The notes under the pieces: generated by a model
Told to the model about the DNA's origin: nothing
Database searches by the model: none
Seen by the model: only the letters and a program-made list of their open reading frames with translations
In this document: one piece after another, positions 16,934 to 26,074 of the stretch
Numbering within the stretch: the stretch's first letter is position 1
Layout of the letters: the number at the start of each line of letters is the position of its first letter
From: Spirosoma montaniterrae
GTDB taxonomy: Bacteria; Bacteroidota; Bacteroidia; Cytophagales; Spirosomataceae
Assembly: GCF_001988955.1 (NCBI RefSeq)
Contig: NZ_CP014263.1
Location: 3,256,001-3,320,000, forward strand
Length of the DNA stretch: 64,000 bases
Direction: 5' to 3'
Position numbers and translations under genes: made by a program

Positions 16934-16941
16934 CAAAGATA
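16934..16941 (-). promoter_or_regulatory. Putative promoter -7 box of the amino-sugar operon
   Basis: TATCTTTG on the minus strand matches TAnnTTTG and is 49 bases before the ketoisomerase start. I do not see a TTG at the proper distance upstream. Confidence 0.4.
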
Positions 16942-17084
16942 TTAAAACCGCGTTAAAAAGAAAGTTAGGCCAATAAGAAGTTTTGCGCCCAAATCATTAC
17001 ATTTTTGCAAAGTAACGATTGCTCTTAACTCACCGACTAACAAACTCGTTAGCAGTCAGATGTTTAACCCATCCATCTTTCAGA

Positions 17085-17711
17085 ATGTTCAAAAACAAAG
17101 TACTATTACTCAGTTTGCTGGCTGTGTTTTGCGCGGTTCTGTACGTCACGTTTTTCAGCGAAACTGACACGAATACCGTATCAGTAGACCCGCAGCAGTA
17201 TCGGCAGGAAGTTGAAACGAGCCGGGCTAAAAAGGATGCCTTTTTCAAGACTGGTGCCGACTCACCCCTTACCGATAAAAGCAAGTTTACCGGCCTGCTG
17301 TATTTTCCGCCCGATCCGGCTTATCGGGTGCTTGCCCGGCTCGAACCCTTTGCCGACAAAACCCAGAAACTCGTTGTACGCATGACCGACGGCAGCGAAG
17401 AAGTATATGAGAAATTCGCCCATGCGGTATTTAGCCTCAATGGCGAGGCCTGCCGTTTATTGATCGTTAAGTTAGGCGGCACCTACTCCATTCTGTTTCG
17501 CGATGCTACATCGGGTAAGGAGACTTACGGAGGGGGTCGCTACCTCGAACTCAATCCTGATCAACTTACCGATAGCGGTGCCCTGCTCGACTTCAACACA
17601 GCTTACAATCCGTATTGCGCCTACAATCACACGTATGCCTGCCCGCTTCCCCCCGCCGAAAATACGCTTAAGATTGCCGTAAAAGCCGGCGAACGATATG
17701 TTGATAAGTGA
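17085..17711 (+). CDS. DUF1684 protein
   Basis: A 208-residue protein with an N-terminal signal or anchor (VLLLSLLAVFCAVLYVTFF) and the conserved DUF1684 block: FTGLLYFPPDPAYRVLARL, FRDATSGKETYGGGRYLEL, LDFNTAYNPYCAYNHTYACPLPP and a terminal AVKAGERY. DUF1684 proteins are common in Bacteroidota and actinobacteria, with no firm biochemical function. The ATG at 17085 starts the signal sequence; an earlier in-frame start would put 22 extra residues before it. The last codons, GAT-AAG-TGA, are already part of the tandem repeat leading into the next inverted repeat, so the stop codon is supplied by the element. Confidence 0.85.
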   Translation: MFKNKVLLLSLLAVFCAVLYVTFFSETDTNTVSVDPQQYRQEVETSRAKKDAFFKTGADSPLTDKSKFTGLLYFPPDPAYRVLARLEPFADKTQKLVVRMTDGSEEVYEKFAHAVFSLNGEACRLLIVKLGGTYSILFRDATSGKETYGGGRYLELNPDQLTDSGALLDFNTAYNPYCAYNHTYACPLPPAENTLKIAVKAGERYVDK

Positions 17712-17720
17712 TGAGTGATA

Positions 17721-17789
17721 AGTGATGAGTGATGAGTTTGCTGACGCCAGTATTGTGCTCCCGCGTCAGCAAACTCATCACTCATCACT
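17721..17789. repeat. Long inverted repeat, family A (copy 1)
   Basis: Arms 17721-17747 and 17763-17789 are perfect 27-base reverse complements around a 15-base loop. The inner end TTTGCTGACGC is followed outward by (GATGAGT) heptads with GATAAGT and GATGAAC variants, which continue on both sides to about 17703 and 17822. A copy with the same inner core and loop start (CAGT) is at 40211-40305. It lies between the DUF1684 and pheT genes. Confidence 0.92.
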
Positions 17790-17823
17790 CATCACTTATC
17801 ACTCATCACTCATCGTTCATCAC

Positions 17824-17831
17824 TATCTTTG
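17824..17831 (+). promoter_or_regulatory. Putative pheT promoter -7 box
   Basis: TATCTTTG matches TAnnTTTG and lies 24 bases before the pheT start, just beyond the right arm of the inverted repeat. No clear TTG is present at -33, where the repeat sequence sits instead. Confidence 0.4.
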
Positions 17832-17855
17832 CGTTTTTAGTTGAAATCGGATAGT

Positions 17856-20285
17856 ATGGAAGTTTCCTATAAATGGCTGCAAGAGTACATTGATTTGCCC
17901 GAATCGCCCGAGGAGGTGGGTAAATACCTGACTGGGACGGGGTTGGAAGTGGAAGGAATCGAAAAAATCGACGCGATGCCGGGTGGTCTGGAGGGTGTCG
18001 TGATTGGCGAAGTACTCACCTGCACCAAACACCCCGACGCCGATAAACTTAGTTTGACTACAGTCGACGCAGGCACCGGCGAGCCACTCCCGATTGTGTG
18101 CGGTGCCCCAAACGTGGCTGCCGGGCAGAAAGTAGTGATCGCGCTGGTTGGTGCCACACTATACCCAACGGATGGAACACCCTTTCAAATAAAGAAGGCC
18201 AAAATTCGCGGGGCGGTTTCGGAAGGCATGATTTGCGCCGAAGACGAAATCGGGCTGGGGAAATCGCACGCGGGCATTATGGTACTCGATACCGACGTAC
18301 CGAACGGAACGCCAGCCGCAACTTATTTTAAGCTTGAGTCTGATTACCGAATTGCTATCGGCCTCACGCCCAACCGCATCGATGCCGCTTCGCACGTTGG
18401 AGTAGCCCGCGACCTGAAAGCGGCCCTCAACCGTCCCCTGCGGATTCCTTCGGTTGATGCCTTCACCATAAGCGACACAAGTTTTACGCTCGACGTTCGG
18501 GTAGACGACCCGGCGGCCTGCCCACGCTATACGGGCCTGACCATCAGCAATCTAACTGTTGGCGAATCGCCCGATTGGCTGAAACAGCGGCTGTTGGCTA
18601 TCGGCCTGACACCGATTAATAATGTGGTCGACGCAACAAATTACGTATGCCACGACCTCGGCCAACCCCTACACGCGTTCGACGCCGACAAGATCAGCGG
18701 GGGGCAGGTAGTTGTACAAACACTGCCTGAAGGTACGCCGTTTGTAACGCTCGACGGTGTTGAACGCAAACTGACGGCCACTGACCTGATGATCTGTGAC
18801 GCCGAAAAACCGATGTGCATTGCGGGCGTTTTCGGGGGACAACATTCGGGCGTATCGGCGCAGACCACGCGCATTTTTCTGGAATCAGCTTATTTTTCGG
18901 CTACGTCGGTACGCAAAACGGCGCAGCACCACGGTCTCAAAACCGACGCATCGTTCCGGTTCGAGCGTGGCACCGACCCGAATATGCCAGTTTTCGCACT
19001 GAAACGGGCGGCTTTGCTCATTCAGGAAGTGGCCGGTGGCACCGTTACATCCGACATTACCGACCTCTACCCCACCCCTGTTGAGCCGTTCCGGGTGACA
19101 GTGCGCTACAAAAACATCGACCGGCTTATCGGCATTCAAATCGACCACGCCGAAATCCACCGAATTCTCGAAGCACTCGACATTACCGCCGACGACCGCA
19201 CCGAACAGGGTTTTACGGCTATTGTGCCGCCCTATCGGGTCGATGTTACGCGGGAAGCCGATGTAATCGAGGAAATTCTGCGGATATACGGTTTAGACAA
19301 CGTGCCTTTATCGCCCGTTTTGTCGGCAGATTCGCTGTCGGAATTTCCAAAAACCGACCCCGACCAGTGGCACAGCCGCGTTAGTCAGCTTCTGGCCGCT
19401 ACGGGTTTTTACGAAACGGTAACGCTATCGCTCACGCGCCCGGCTTATCACGATGCCGTTCGGGCCACGCTGCCCGGCTCCGATGTAACGCTGCTCAATC
19501 CACTTAGCGACGAGTTGTCGGTGATGCGGCAAACGCTGCTGTTTTCGGCCCTCGAAACACTGGTGTATAATCTGAACCGGCGGCAGAAAGACTTGAAAAC
19601 GTTTGAAATCGGCAAAACATATCACCGTCGGGAAGCCGAAGACGGGTCGGTGAAATACATCGAGCAAACGCGGCTGGGGCTGGCAATGGTTGGCAACAGG
19701 CAGTCGGAAAGCTGGTTGCAGAAAAGTCAGCCTGTGGCGTATCATGACCTGGCAATGGCCGTTCAGGGCGTACTGAACCTGTTCCGGGTTCGAGCCGTTG
19801 AAACGCAGCCTGCCGACGCAACGCTGTTTCAGTATGGCCTGACGTATGTGGTGAATAAAAAACCGCTGGTACATTTAGGGCTGGTTCAGCCTAAAATTGC
19901 CCGATTGGTCGATTTGAAACAACCCGTTTTCTACGCCGATTTTGACTGGAACGCGCTCATAAAACTAAGCGGTGGCAACGTGCGCTACGAAGAAGTGCCG
20001 CGTTTTCCCGACGTTCGGCGCGATCTTTCGCTGGTCTTGGACAACGGTGTTTCATTCGAGCAAATCAGCAGGCTGGCGCATCAGACCGAACGCAAACTGC
20101 TGCGGTCGTTAAATGTATTCGACACCTACGAGGGTCAAAATCTGGGAGCGGGTAAAAAGTCGTACTCGGTTAGCTTTACCTTACAGGATGCTACGCAGAC
20201 GCTGACCGACGCAGTCATCGACAAAACCATGCAGCGGCTCATGGACGCATTTGAGCGCGAACTGGGGGCTGTAATTAGAAAGTAA
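17856..20285 (+). CDS. pheT: Phenylalanine-tRNA ligase beta subunit
   Basis: An 809-residue PheT. The N-terminus MEVSYKWLQEYIDLPESPEEVGKYLTGTGLEVEGIE leads into the EMAP-type tRNA-binding domain (about residues 40-150), the B3/B4 editing region, B5, the catalytic-like core with RFERGTDP, and a C-terminal ferredoxin-fold anticodon-binding domain (FPDVRRDLSLVLD to the end). With PheS, which is not in this window, it forms the alpha2-beta2 enzyme charging tRNA-Phe. I start it at ATG 17856, not at an in-frame TTG five codons upstream. The length is normal. Confidence 0.96.
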   Translation: MEVSYKWLQEYIDLPESPEEVGKYLTGTGLEVEGIEKIDAMPGGLEGVVIGEVLTCTKHPDADKLSLTTVDAGTGEPLPIVCGAPNVAAGQKVVIALVGATLYPTDGTPFQIKKAKIRGAVSEGMICAEDEIGLGKSHAGIMVLDTDVPNGTPAATYFKLESDYRIAIGLTPNRIDAASHVGVARDLKAALNRPLRIPSVDAFTISDTSFTLDVRVDDPAACPRYTGLTISNLTVGESPDWLKQRLLAIGLTPINNVVDATNYVCHDLGQPLHAFDADKISGGQVVVQTLPEGTPFVTLDGVERKLTATDLMICDAEKPMCIAGVFGGQHSGVSAQTTRIFLESAYFSATSVRKTAQHHGLKTDASFRFERGTDPNMPVFALKRAALLIQEVAGGTVTSDITDLYPTPVEPFRVTVRYKNIDRLIGIQIDHAEIHRILEALDITADDRTEQGFTAIVPPYRVDVTREADVIEEILRIYGLDNVPLSPVLSADSLSEFPKTDPDQWHSRVSQLLAATGFYETVTLSLTRPAYHDAVRATLPGSDVTLLNPLSDELSVMRQTLLFSALETLVYNLNRRQKDLKTFEIGKTYHRREAEDGSVKYIEQTRLGLAMVGNRQSESWLQKSQPVAYHDLAMAVQGVLNLFRVRAVETQPADATLFQYGLTYVVNKKPLVHLGLVQPKIARLVDLKQPVFYADFDWNALIKLSGGNVRYEEVPRFPDVRRDLSLVLDNGVSFEQISRLAHQTERKLLRSLNVFDTYEGQNLGAGKKSYSVSFTLQDATQTLTDAVIDKTMQRLMDAFERELGAVIRK

Positions 20286-20303
20286 CTTGACTTCCATAGC
20301 TGA

Positions 20304-20693
20304 ATGAGTCGTTTTCCGAGTGCCAGTTCAACCCGTTATTCAAACAGGACTATTGTGGTTAGTGAACACCAAATTATCGCGTTGGTTGAGCAACTCGAAC
20401 ACAAAATTGAGTTGCTTAAAGACACGCACGAGGAAGCCAAACAACGCATTACGGCTCTGGAAGAAGAAAACGCCAAACTCAGAAATGAGCTTAAAGAGCA
20501 ACAGACAAAAGCCAGAGAGTTACGAAAAAAACAAGACAATTCTGAGAAAAATGCACCAAAGTCAGAAGATTTTGGTAAACTTGTACAAAACAATCTGTCT
20601 TCGACAGATACGAATGCCGAATTAAAAAGACAACTCGACGAGTATATCCGGGAATTGGAACGGTGTATTGCTCATTTGAGTAGTTTGTCATAA
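20304..20693 (+). CDS. Small coiled-coil protein upstream of zapA
   Basis: A 129-residue hydrophilic protein. From about residue 20 to 75 it is a continuous coiled coil (QIIALVEQLEHKIELLKDTHEEAKQRI, ALEEENAKLRNELKEQQTKARELRKKQ), with a short helical C-terminus (NAELKRQLDEYIRELERCIAHLS). The first 17 residues look unlike a gene start, and a GTG at 20355 (V-V-S-E-H-Q-I) is a plausible alternative. It lies between pheT and zapA. A coiled-coil partner upstream of ZapA is reminiscent of ZapB in function but not shown by sequence. I do not recognise a named family. Confidence 0.65.
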   Translation: MSRFPSASSTRYSNRTIVVSEHQIIALVEQLEHKIELLKDTHEEAKQRITALEEENAKLRNELKEQQTKARELRKKQDNSEKNAPKSEDFGKLVQNNLSSTDTNAELKRQLDEYIRELERCIAHLSSLS

Positions 20694-20702
20694 ACCCAAA
20701 TT

Positions 20703-20731
20703 GGCTCCAGGGGCCACACCCCACCTGAGCC
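20703..20731 (+). other. Small hairpin before zapA
   Basis: GGCTC...GAGCC with inner AGG/CCT and GG/CC pairs forms a GC-rich stem in the 48-base gap before zapA, ending 10 bases before its start codon. It could influence zapA translation or processing. There is no T-run, so it is not a classical terminator. Confidence 0.35.
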
Positions 20732-20741
20732 GACCGCAGCG

Positions 20742-21029
20742 ATGGAAGAATTGCCAGTTCGCGTAAAAATCGCCGACCGAACCTACAGGCTCTTCGTAGA
20801 GAAGGACTCGGAGACCACTGTGCGCGAAGCCGCTAAACTGATTCAGGAGGAACTGAAACGATATCGGGAAATGGGCATCAGCGACACACAGGAAGCCCTG
20901 GCTATGGTTGCCTTCGACTGCTTAGTCACTAAGCTCAGAGGAGAAAAACAAGTGCAACGATTACAACAAATGGTATTTGACAAAATAACTCAATTAGACA
21001 AAGTCGTTTCTCCAGTTATTTCGAGTTAG
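20742..21029 (+). CDS. zapA: ZapA cell division protein
   Basis: A 95-residue ZapA: N-terminal beta strands PVRVKIADRTYRLFVEKDSE, the TVREAAKLIQEELKRYRE helix, EALAMVAFDCLVTKLRGE, and a C-terminal coiled coil (KQVQRLQQMVFDKITQLDKVV). It bundles FtsZ filaments at the division site. It has the usual Bacteroidota position between a coiled-coil gene and the RNase Y gene, and the length fits the family. Confidence 0.88.
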   Translation: MEELPVRVKIADRTYRLFVEKDSETTVREAAKLIQEELKRYREMGISDTQEALAMVAFDCLVTKLRGEKQVQRLQQMVFDKITQLDKVVSPVISS

Positions 21030-21030
21030 T

Positions 21031-21093
21031 GTTAGTGAAAAATGAAGAATTGTTGATAGATACATGGAATTGCTTTCACTTTTCACTTTTAAC
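21031..21093. repeat. Degenerate inverted repeat with heptad-like words
   Basis: The right side carries AAAAGTG-type words (read on the minus strand) and pairs imperfectly with GTTAGTGAAAAATG on the left. A run of seven T follows at 21094-21100. It resembles a worn member of the inverted-repeat set seen elsewhere in this window, or a weak terminator of zapA. Several mismatches and gaps make the call tentative. Confidence 0.4.
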
Positions 21094-21162
21094 TTTTTTT
21101 CGGGCAAACGTATCAGGACAGGTTGACGGATTTATTTGTTCACCTCTAACGATATTCGTCCA

Positions 21163-22776
21163 ATGACCACCACAAGCTGGTTAATGCTCTTTCTTGACAA
21201 TATTGTCATGCTGGGCATTGGCATATTTGTCGGCAGAAAACTGCTGGCCCGAACGTTTGGCAAACGGCAGCAGGAAGCCGAAGAACAAGCCGCCATCATC
21301 CTGAAAAATGCAGAGGCTCAGGCCGAAACGATTAAAAAAGACAGAATGCTTGAGGCTAAAGAGAAGTATCTGAAGCTGAAAGCCGAATTTGAAGAAAGTA
21401 CAAACCAAAAACGCAACCTGCTGCAACAGAATGAAAATAAACTGAAGCAGCGCGAACAACAACTTAACCAGCAGGCCGAGCAGCAACGCACCCGCGATCA
21501 GGAACTGAATCAGCTCCGCAACGAGATCAATCAGCAGAAAAATAGCCTGCAACAACAAATCGACGCCCTCAACAAACGGCGCGAAGACGTTGACCGGCGG
21601 CAACAGGAAGCCGACCGGATGCTGGCCGATCAGGTGGCGCAACTCGAAAAAATTGCGGGTCTGTCTGCCGATCAGGCCCGTGAACAACTCATCGACAACC
21701 TCAAGGCTGAAGCCGAAACACGGGCATCGTCCTATATCAAGAGTATCGTTGAAGAAGCCAAACTGACTGCCACCAAAGAAGCTAAAAAGGTAGTAATCGA
21801 GACCATTCAGCGTACCGCCACCGAACACGCCATCGAAAACTGCGTGTCGGTCTTCAACATTGAATCTGACGATGTAAAAGGTAAAGTAATTGGCCGCGAA
21901 GGGCGCAACATCCGCGCGCTCGAAGCCGCAACGGGCGTCGAAATTATTGTAGACGACACGCCCGAAGCCATTATTATTTCGGGATTCGACCCCGTTCGGC
22001 GCGAGATTGCCCGGCTCAGTTTGCATCGGCTTGTGCAGGATGGCCGCATTCACCCCGCCCGCATCGAAGAAATCGTGACGAAAACCCGCAAGAACATCGA
22101 AGATGAGATTGTGGAGATTGGCGAGCGCACGGTAATCGATCTGGGCATTCACGGGCTGCACCCCGAACTGATTAAGATGGTAGGACGGATGCGCTTCCGG
22201 TCGAGTTACGGGCAGAACCTGCTGCAACACAGCCGCGAAGTGGCAAAACTCTGCGCCACGATGGCCGCCGAGCTGGGCCTGAACGCTAAACTTGCCAAAC
22301 GCGCCGGGTTGCTTCACGACATTGGCAAAGTGTGGCCCGAAGAAGCCGAATTGCCCCACGCCATTCTGGGCATGGAACTGGCGAAGAAATACAAGGAAAA
22401 CCCCGAGGTTATCAACGCTATAGGTGCGCACCACGACGAAATCGAAATGACAAGCATGATTTCGCCTATCGTGCAGGTTTGCGACGCCGTATCAGGGTCG
22501 CGGCCCGGTGCCCGGCGCGAGATGATGGAGTCGTATATCAAACGGCTGAAAGAACTGGAAGAACTGGCGGGCAACTTCCCCGGCGTTACCAAGTGCTACG
22601 CCATTCAGGCCGGTCGCGAACTGCGGATTATGGTCGATGCAGACCATGTTTCCGACGAGCGGGCCGCTACGCTCAGCTACGAGATTTCGCAGAAGATCGA
22701 GAAAGAAATGCAGTACCCCGGTCAGATTAAAGTAACCGTCATTCGCGAAATGCGGGCCGTTGCCTACGCGAAATAG
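21163..22776 (+). CDS. rny: Ribonuclease Y
   Basis: A 537-residue RNase Y. It has an N-terminal membrane helix (about residues 5-25, [18 protein letters not shown]), then a long coiled coil with many E/Q/K residues (about 30-190), the KH domain with [26 protein letters not shown], and the HD domain with H in [21 protein letters not shown] and GAHHDEIEM. It is a membrane-tethered endonuclease that starts mRNA decay. I choose ATG 21163 because the alternative TTG at 21136 adds nine residues ahead of the membrane helix. The gene closely follows zapA. Length and domains are complete. Confidence 0.95.
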   Translation: MTTTSWLMLFLDNIVMLGIGIFVGRKLLARTFGKRQQEAEEQAAIILKNAEAQAETIKKDRMLEAKEKYLKLKAEFEESTNQKRNLLQQNENKLKQREQQLNQQAEQQRTRDQELNQLRNEINQQKNSLQQQIDALNKRREDVDRRQQEADRMLADQVAQLEKIAGLSADQAREQLIDNLKAEAETRASSYIKSIVEEAKLTATKEAKKVVIETIQRTATEHAIENCVSVFNIESDDVKGKVIGREGRNIRALEAATGVEIIVDDTPEAIIISGFDPVRREIARLSLHRLVQDGRIHPARIEEIVTKTRKNIEDEIVEIGERTVIDLGIHGLHPELIKMVGRMRFRSSYGQNLLQHSREVAKLCATMAAELGLNAKLAKRAGLLHDIGKVWPEEAELPHAILGMELAKKYKENPEVINAIGAHHDEIEMTSMISPIVQVCDAVSGSRPGARREMMESYIKRLKELEELAGNFPGVTKCYAIQAGRELRIMVDADHVSDERAATLSYEISQKIEKEMQYPGQIKVTVIREMRAVAYAK

Positions 22777-22789
22777 TTTTTTTTTAAGG

Positions 22790-22876
22790 GGAACACGGCT
22801 AATACGGATGCGTCGGATTTACACAGATTTGTTTTTTATCCGTGTAGATCCGTCGCATCCGTATTAGCCGTGTTCC
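22790..22876. repeat. Long inverted repeat, family D
   Basis: Arms 22790-22824 and 22842-22876 (35 bases) pair with two mismatches around a 17-base T-rich loop. The sequence is of the ACACGGCTAATACGGATGCG type. It fills the gap between rny and the DUF4230 gene and lies after a T-run (22777-22785). Confidence 0.9.
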
Positions 22877-22893
22877 ATCTCTTTCTGTGAACT

Positions 22894-23541
22894 ATGGATT
22901 TTCTGACAATTACGTTGCTTTTGCTTGTTGGTGCGGGCGGGGGTGTGGCCGTAGCCAATGCCCTTCGTAAGCGTACCGGCACAACCGATGTACAGCGCGA
23001 TTCGGTGTTGCTGCTCGAGCGTATCGAAAAAGTGTTTAAAGTCGTAATGGCTGAGGGGTTTTTCTCGGAAATTTATAACTACCAGGATCAGAAGAAGATT
23101 CTATACGTGCTGAACGACCCAAAGAAAGCAATGGTCATTGCCAAATCGAAAGTACTGGTTGGCTTCGACTTTGCGAAGGTGCGTTTTCGTACACCCTCAG
23201 AAGGTGAGAAACGGCTTGTGATCGAATACTTTCCGGAGCCGGAAGTGCTTTCCATCGATACCGATTACAAGTTCTACGACATTCAATCAGGCTACCTGAA
23301 CCACTTCAACAGCGAAGATTACACCAAAATTTTAGACGAGGCCAAGCAGTCTATGAACGAGCGGGCGTTACAAAGCGATTTGCCCAAAATTGCCAACAAT
23401 CAGATTCAGTACATGATGTATCAGTTGGCGTCGTCGATGGGGTGGCATCTGCAACTCCCCGAAGCGCACCAAAAGCAGTTGGAAGCCCTAAAAGAAAAAG
23501 CCGAAAATGACAGACGCCTGACGTCGGGGGATGATACTTAG
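22894..23541 (+). CDS. DUF4230 membrane-anchored protein
   Basis: A 215-residue protein with an N-terminal membrane helix (about residues 4-22, LTITLLLLVGAGGGVAVANAL) and a DUF4230 body: LLLERIEKVFKVVMAEGFFSEIYNYQD, KKAMVIAKSKVLVGFDFAKV, IEYFPEPEVLSIDTDYKFYDIQSG, and a C-terminal helix (NQIQYMMYQLASSMGWHLQLP). The family is widespread in Bacteroidota and Firmicutes with no known function. The membrane topology suggests that the domain lies on one face of the inner membrane. It stands alone between an inverted repeat and the M1 peptidase gene. Confidence 0.82.
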   Translation: MDFLTITLLLLVGAGGGVAVANALRKRTGTTDVQRDSVLLLERIEKVFKVVMAEGFFSEIYNYQDQKKILYVLNDPKKAMVIAKSKVLVGFDFAKVRFRTPSEGEKRLVIEYFPEPEVLSIDTDYKFYDIQSGYLNHFNSEDYTKILDEAKQSMNERALQSDLPKIANNQIQYMMYQLASSMGWHLQLPEAHQKQLEALKEKAENDRRLTSGDDT

Positions 23542-23607
23542 CCAGTTAAAATCGACCATTCCCTCCTTTTTTCAGACTGAGCAATAGATTTTGTTCGTTT
23601 GTAGTGC

Positions 23608-25581
23608 ATGAAAAAACTGTACCTGCTTCTTTGTCTCCTGCCTTTCTTCGCTAACAGTCAGGCATTGGAAGAAACCGCCACCGACGCCTGCCGGTCGGCT
23701 AAGGTGCGGGCGTTTGGGCGGCTTGCCAGCAACCCACGGGCACGGGTAGCCTACCCCGGCGATGCCGCCATCGACATAACGTATTACGGTCTCGACCTGC
23801 GCCTGACCCACACGCCCAACTACCTGCGCGGAGCCGCCACCATTCGATTCAAAAACACGTCGGCCAGTCTGAGCAGCTTTTATTTCGATTGTAATCCACA
23901 ACTTACTGTCGATTCGGTGGTGAATGCGGGGCGTCGGCTGGCGTTTGTGCGCGGCACCGACCGTGTTACCATCACGCCCACGCAACCGCTCAGCAGCGGA
24001 CAGACGTTGGCGGTAACGATCTATTATCAGGGCAACCCGGCCAGCCAAAGCGGGTTCGGCAGTTTTGCATTCAGTACACACGGTCCCACCAATACGCCCG
24101 TAATCTGGAGCCTGAGCGAACCCTACGGAGCCAGCGACTGGTTTCCGTGCAAAGACACCCCCGCCGACAAAGCCGATTCGTCGGCGGTCAGCATTACGGC
24201 AGACAAACAGTTTGTTTCGGTATCCAACGGCGTACTGCTTGGCACCGCCGACAACCCCGACGGCACCCGGACCTATCGCTGGCGCAACAGCTACCCCATT
24301 GCTCAGTACCTGATCTCGATTGCCATGACCAATTACGAACGGTACGACACGCCGTTTACGTATGACGGTCAGACGATGCCCGTCGTACATTACATTTACC
24401 CCGAAACGCTGCCCAACATCCGTCCCAACCTCGACCGCACCACCGACATGCTGCGGGTGTTTTCTAACCTGTTTGGGCCGTATCCATTTCTGCGCGAAAA
24501 ATACGGTCATGCCCAGTTTGGCTGGGGCGGTGGCATGGAACACCAGACTATTTCCTCAATGGGTGGCTGGACAACCGGCCTCATTGCGCACGAACTGGCA
24601 CACCAGTGGTTTGGCAATAAAATTACCTGTCGTGACTGGCAGAGCATTTGGCTCAATGAAGGCTTTGCGTCGTATGCCGAGGCCCTGTACCCCGAAGCCG
24701 TGAGCGGCCCAGCGGCTTACTCGGCCACTATGAACAGCTTTCTGAATAGTGCCCGCAATGCCCGTGGCACGCTGTATGTGCAGGATATTACCAGCGTAAA
24801 CAGTATTTTCAACAGTAATCGCACCTATGCCAAAGGAACTACCGTGCTGCATATGCTGCGGTGGGTATTGGGCGACAATCTGTTTTTTCAAACCCTGCGG
24901 GCTTACGCAGCCTCGCCGACGGTAGCTTACGGAACCGCCGTTACGGAAGACTTCCAGGCAATTGCGCAACAGGTTTCGAGTCGAAATCTGGACTATTTTT
25001 TTAAACAGTGGATTTTTGGTGAAGGCTATCCCACCTACCGCGCTACGGTTTCGCCCGGTGCATCGGCCAGTACGGTTAGCGTGCGGCTCGAACAGCGCAA
25101 TACCATAGCCACCAACCCGGCTTCGTTTACTATGCCCGTTCAACTCCGCATTCAGTCGGCAGCGGGCGACACGACCGTAACTGTCCTCAACGACCTCGCC
25201 GACCAAACCTTTGTTGTGCCCACGCGCGGCCCAGTAACAGGTGTTGTTGTTGACCCAAACAACCGAATTTTAAAGGCAACGGACCCAACCGTTTTGCCCG
25301 GCGTTGTAACGGCCATACCCGAACCCCTTTCGGCCAGCCTGAATGCCTACCCAAATCCAGCCGCCGAAACGCTGACCGTTGAGTTTACAACCAGTTCAGC
25401 CGGACCCATTACGCTGTCGCTCAGCAATGTACTGGGTCAGCGGGTTCTGACAAAAGATGAACGTTTACCGGCAGGCAGGCACACGCGCACGCTCACTTTA
25501 CGCGGACTGTCGGCGGGGCAGTATACGCTGCGGGTCGATACTGAAGCCGGGCCGCAAAGCCGGGTAGTTCTGGTACGCTAA
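23608..25581 (+). CDS. M1 family aminopeptidase with T9SS sorting domain
   Basis: A 657-residue secreted zinc peptidase. It has a signal peptide (MKKLYLLLCLLPFFANSQA), the N-terminal M1 beta domain with ITYYGLDLRLTHTPNYLRG, the GGMEHQTISSM exopeptidase motif (GXMEN-like, with Gln in place of Asn), and the zinc site H328-E-L-A-H332 with E351 in WLNEGFASY. After the catalytic domain a T9SS sorting domain starts near residue 580 (LNAYPNPAAETLTVEFTTS, SAGQYTLRVDTEAG, SRVVLVR). It should be exported to the cell surface or medium and cleave N-terminal residues from peptides. Length is short because the ERAP-like C-terminal domain is absent, as in many Bacteroidota M1 proteins. Confidence 0.92.
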   Translation: MKKLYLLLCLLPFFANSQALEETATDACRSAKVRAFGRLASNPRARVAYPGDAAIDITYYGLDLRLTHTPNYLRGAATIRFKNTSASLSSFYFDCNPQLTVDSVVNAGRRLAFVRGTDRVTITPTQPLSSGQTLAVTIYYQGNPASQSGFGSFAFSTHGPTNTPVIWSLSEPYGASDWFPCKDTPADKADSSAVSITADKQFVSVSNGVLLGTADNPDGTRTYRWRNSYPIAQYLISIAMTNYERYDTPFTYDGQTMPVVHYIYPETLPNIRPNLDRTTDMLRVFSNLFGPYPFLREKYGHAQFGWGGGMEHQTISSMGGWTTGLIAHELAHQWFGNKITCRDWQSIWLNEGFASYAEALYPEAVSGPAAYSATMNSFLNSARNARGTLYVQDITSVNSIFNSNRTYAKGTTVLHMLRWVLGDNLFFQTLRAYAASPTVAYGTAVTEDFQAIAQQVSSRNLDYFFKQWIFGEGYPTYRATVSPGASASTVSVRLEQRNTIATNPASFTMPVQLRIQSAAGDTTVTVLNDLADQTFVVPTRGPVTGVVVDPNNRILKATDPTVLPGVVTAIPEPLSASLNAYPNPAAETLTVEFTTSSAGPITLSLSNVLGQRVLTKDERLPAGRHTRTLTLRGLSAGQYTLRVDTEAGPQSRVVLVR

Positions 25582-25595
25582 CGGCTTTCGTGAGC

Positions 25596-26039
25596 ATGAA
25601 AAAATTGCTTGTTATTCTGCTATTCGCAACGAGTACGGCCTTTGCCCAGAGTGAAATAGGCATCAGTGGTTTCAATCACCTGGCATTACAGGTGAAAGAT
25701 ATTCCGGTCAGCGCAGCTTTTTATCGCAACGTAATGGGTCTGAAGCCAGTGCCAGTACCCGATAATCTGAAGGCCATCCGGGCGTGGTTCGATTTGGGCA
25801 ACGGCCAGATGATTCACCTGCTCAACGGGCGCACCGAACCGATTGTACACGACAAAAACGGCAGCCACATCGCCCTGTTTGTACAGAATATTGGCAACTC
25901 GGAAGCTTTTCTGAAGGCAAACAACATTCCGTATCATCGGCAGGTGCGCTTCGATGGCGTTGTTCAGATTTACTTCTCTGACCCCGATGGTTATCTGTTT
26001 GAACTAAACGAAAATTCAAAACAAGCCAGCAAACAGTAA
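25596..26039 (+). CDS. Exported VOC/glyoxalase-like protein
   Basis: A 147-residue protein with a signal peptide (MKKLLVILLFATSTAFAQS) and one vicinal-oxygen-chelate domain: GFNHLALQVKDIPVSAAFYRNVMGLKPV, WFDLGNGQMIHLLNG, SHIALFVQNIG, and YFSDPDGYLFELNE, which includes the expected metal ligands (His in FNHLAL, Glu in FELNE). The metal and reaction are unknown. A periplasmic location is unusual for glyoxalase-fold enzymes but not rare in Bacteroidota. The ATG at 25596 is preferred to the GTG at 25590. It follows the M1 gene after 14 bases and may be co-transcribed; a bidirectional terminator closes it. Confidence 0.85.
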   Translation: MKKLLVILLFATSTAFAQSEIGISGFNHLALQVKDIPVSAAFYRNVMGLKPVPVPDNLKAIRAWFDLGNGQMIHLLNGRTEPIVHDKNGSHIALFVQNIGNSEAFLKANNIPYHRQVRFDGVVQIYFSDPDGYLFELNENSKQASKQ

Positions 26040-26072
26040 AAAAAGGCCGGGTCTCACTGCCCGGCCTTTTTT
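26039..26072. terminator. Bidirectional intrinsic terminator
   Basis: GGCCGGG / CCCGGCC form a 7-bp GC stem with an 8-base loop, flanked by an A-run on the left and six T on the right, so it works in both directions. It separates the VOC gene from the convergent T9SS gene. Confidence 0.9.
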
Positions 26073-26074
26073 AC

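Noticed and set aside
17703..17822. CRISPR array
   Set aside because: The repeats are contiguous 7-base words in palindromic arms, with no spacers and no cas genes.
20694..20741. 6S RNA-like gene next to zapA
   Set aside because: The gap is only 48 bases, far shorter than 6S RNA; only a small hairpin is supported.
21181..22434. A 417-residue minus-strand frame opposite rny
   Set aside because: Shadow of RNase Y; composition (F, Q, V-rich) is that of reversed coiled-coil codons.
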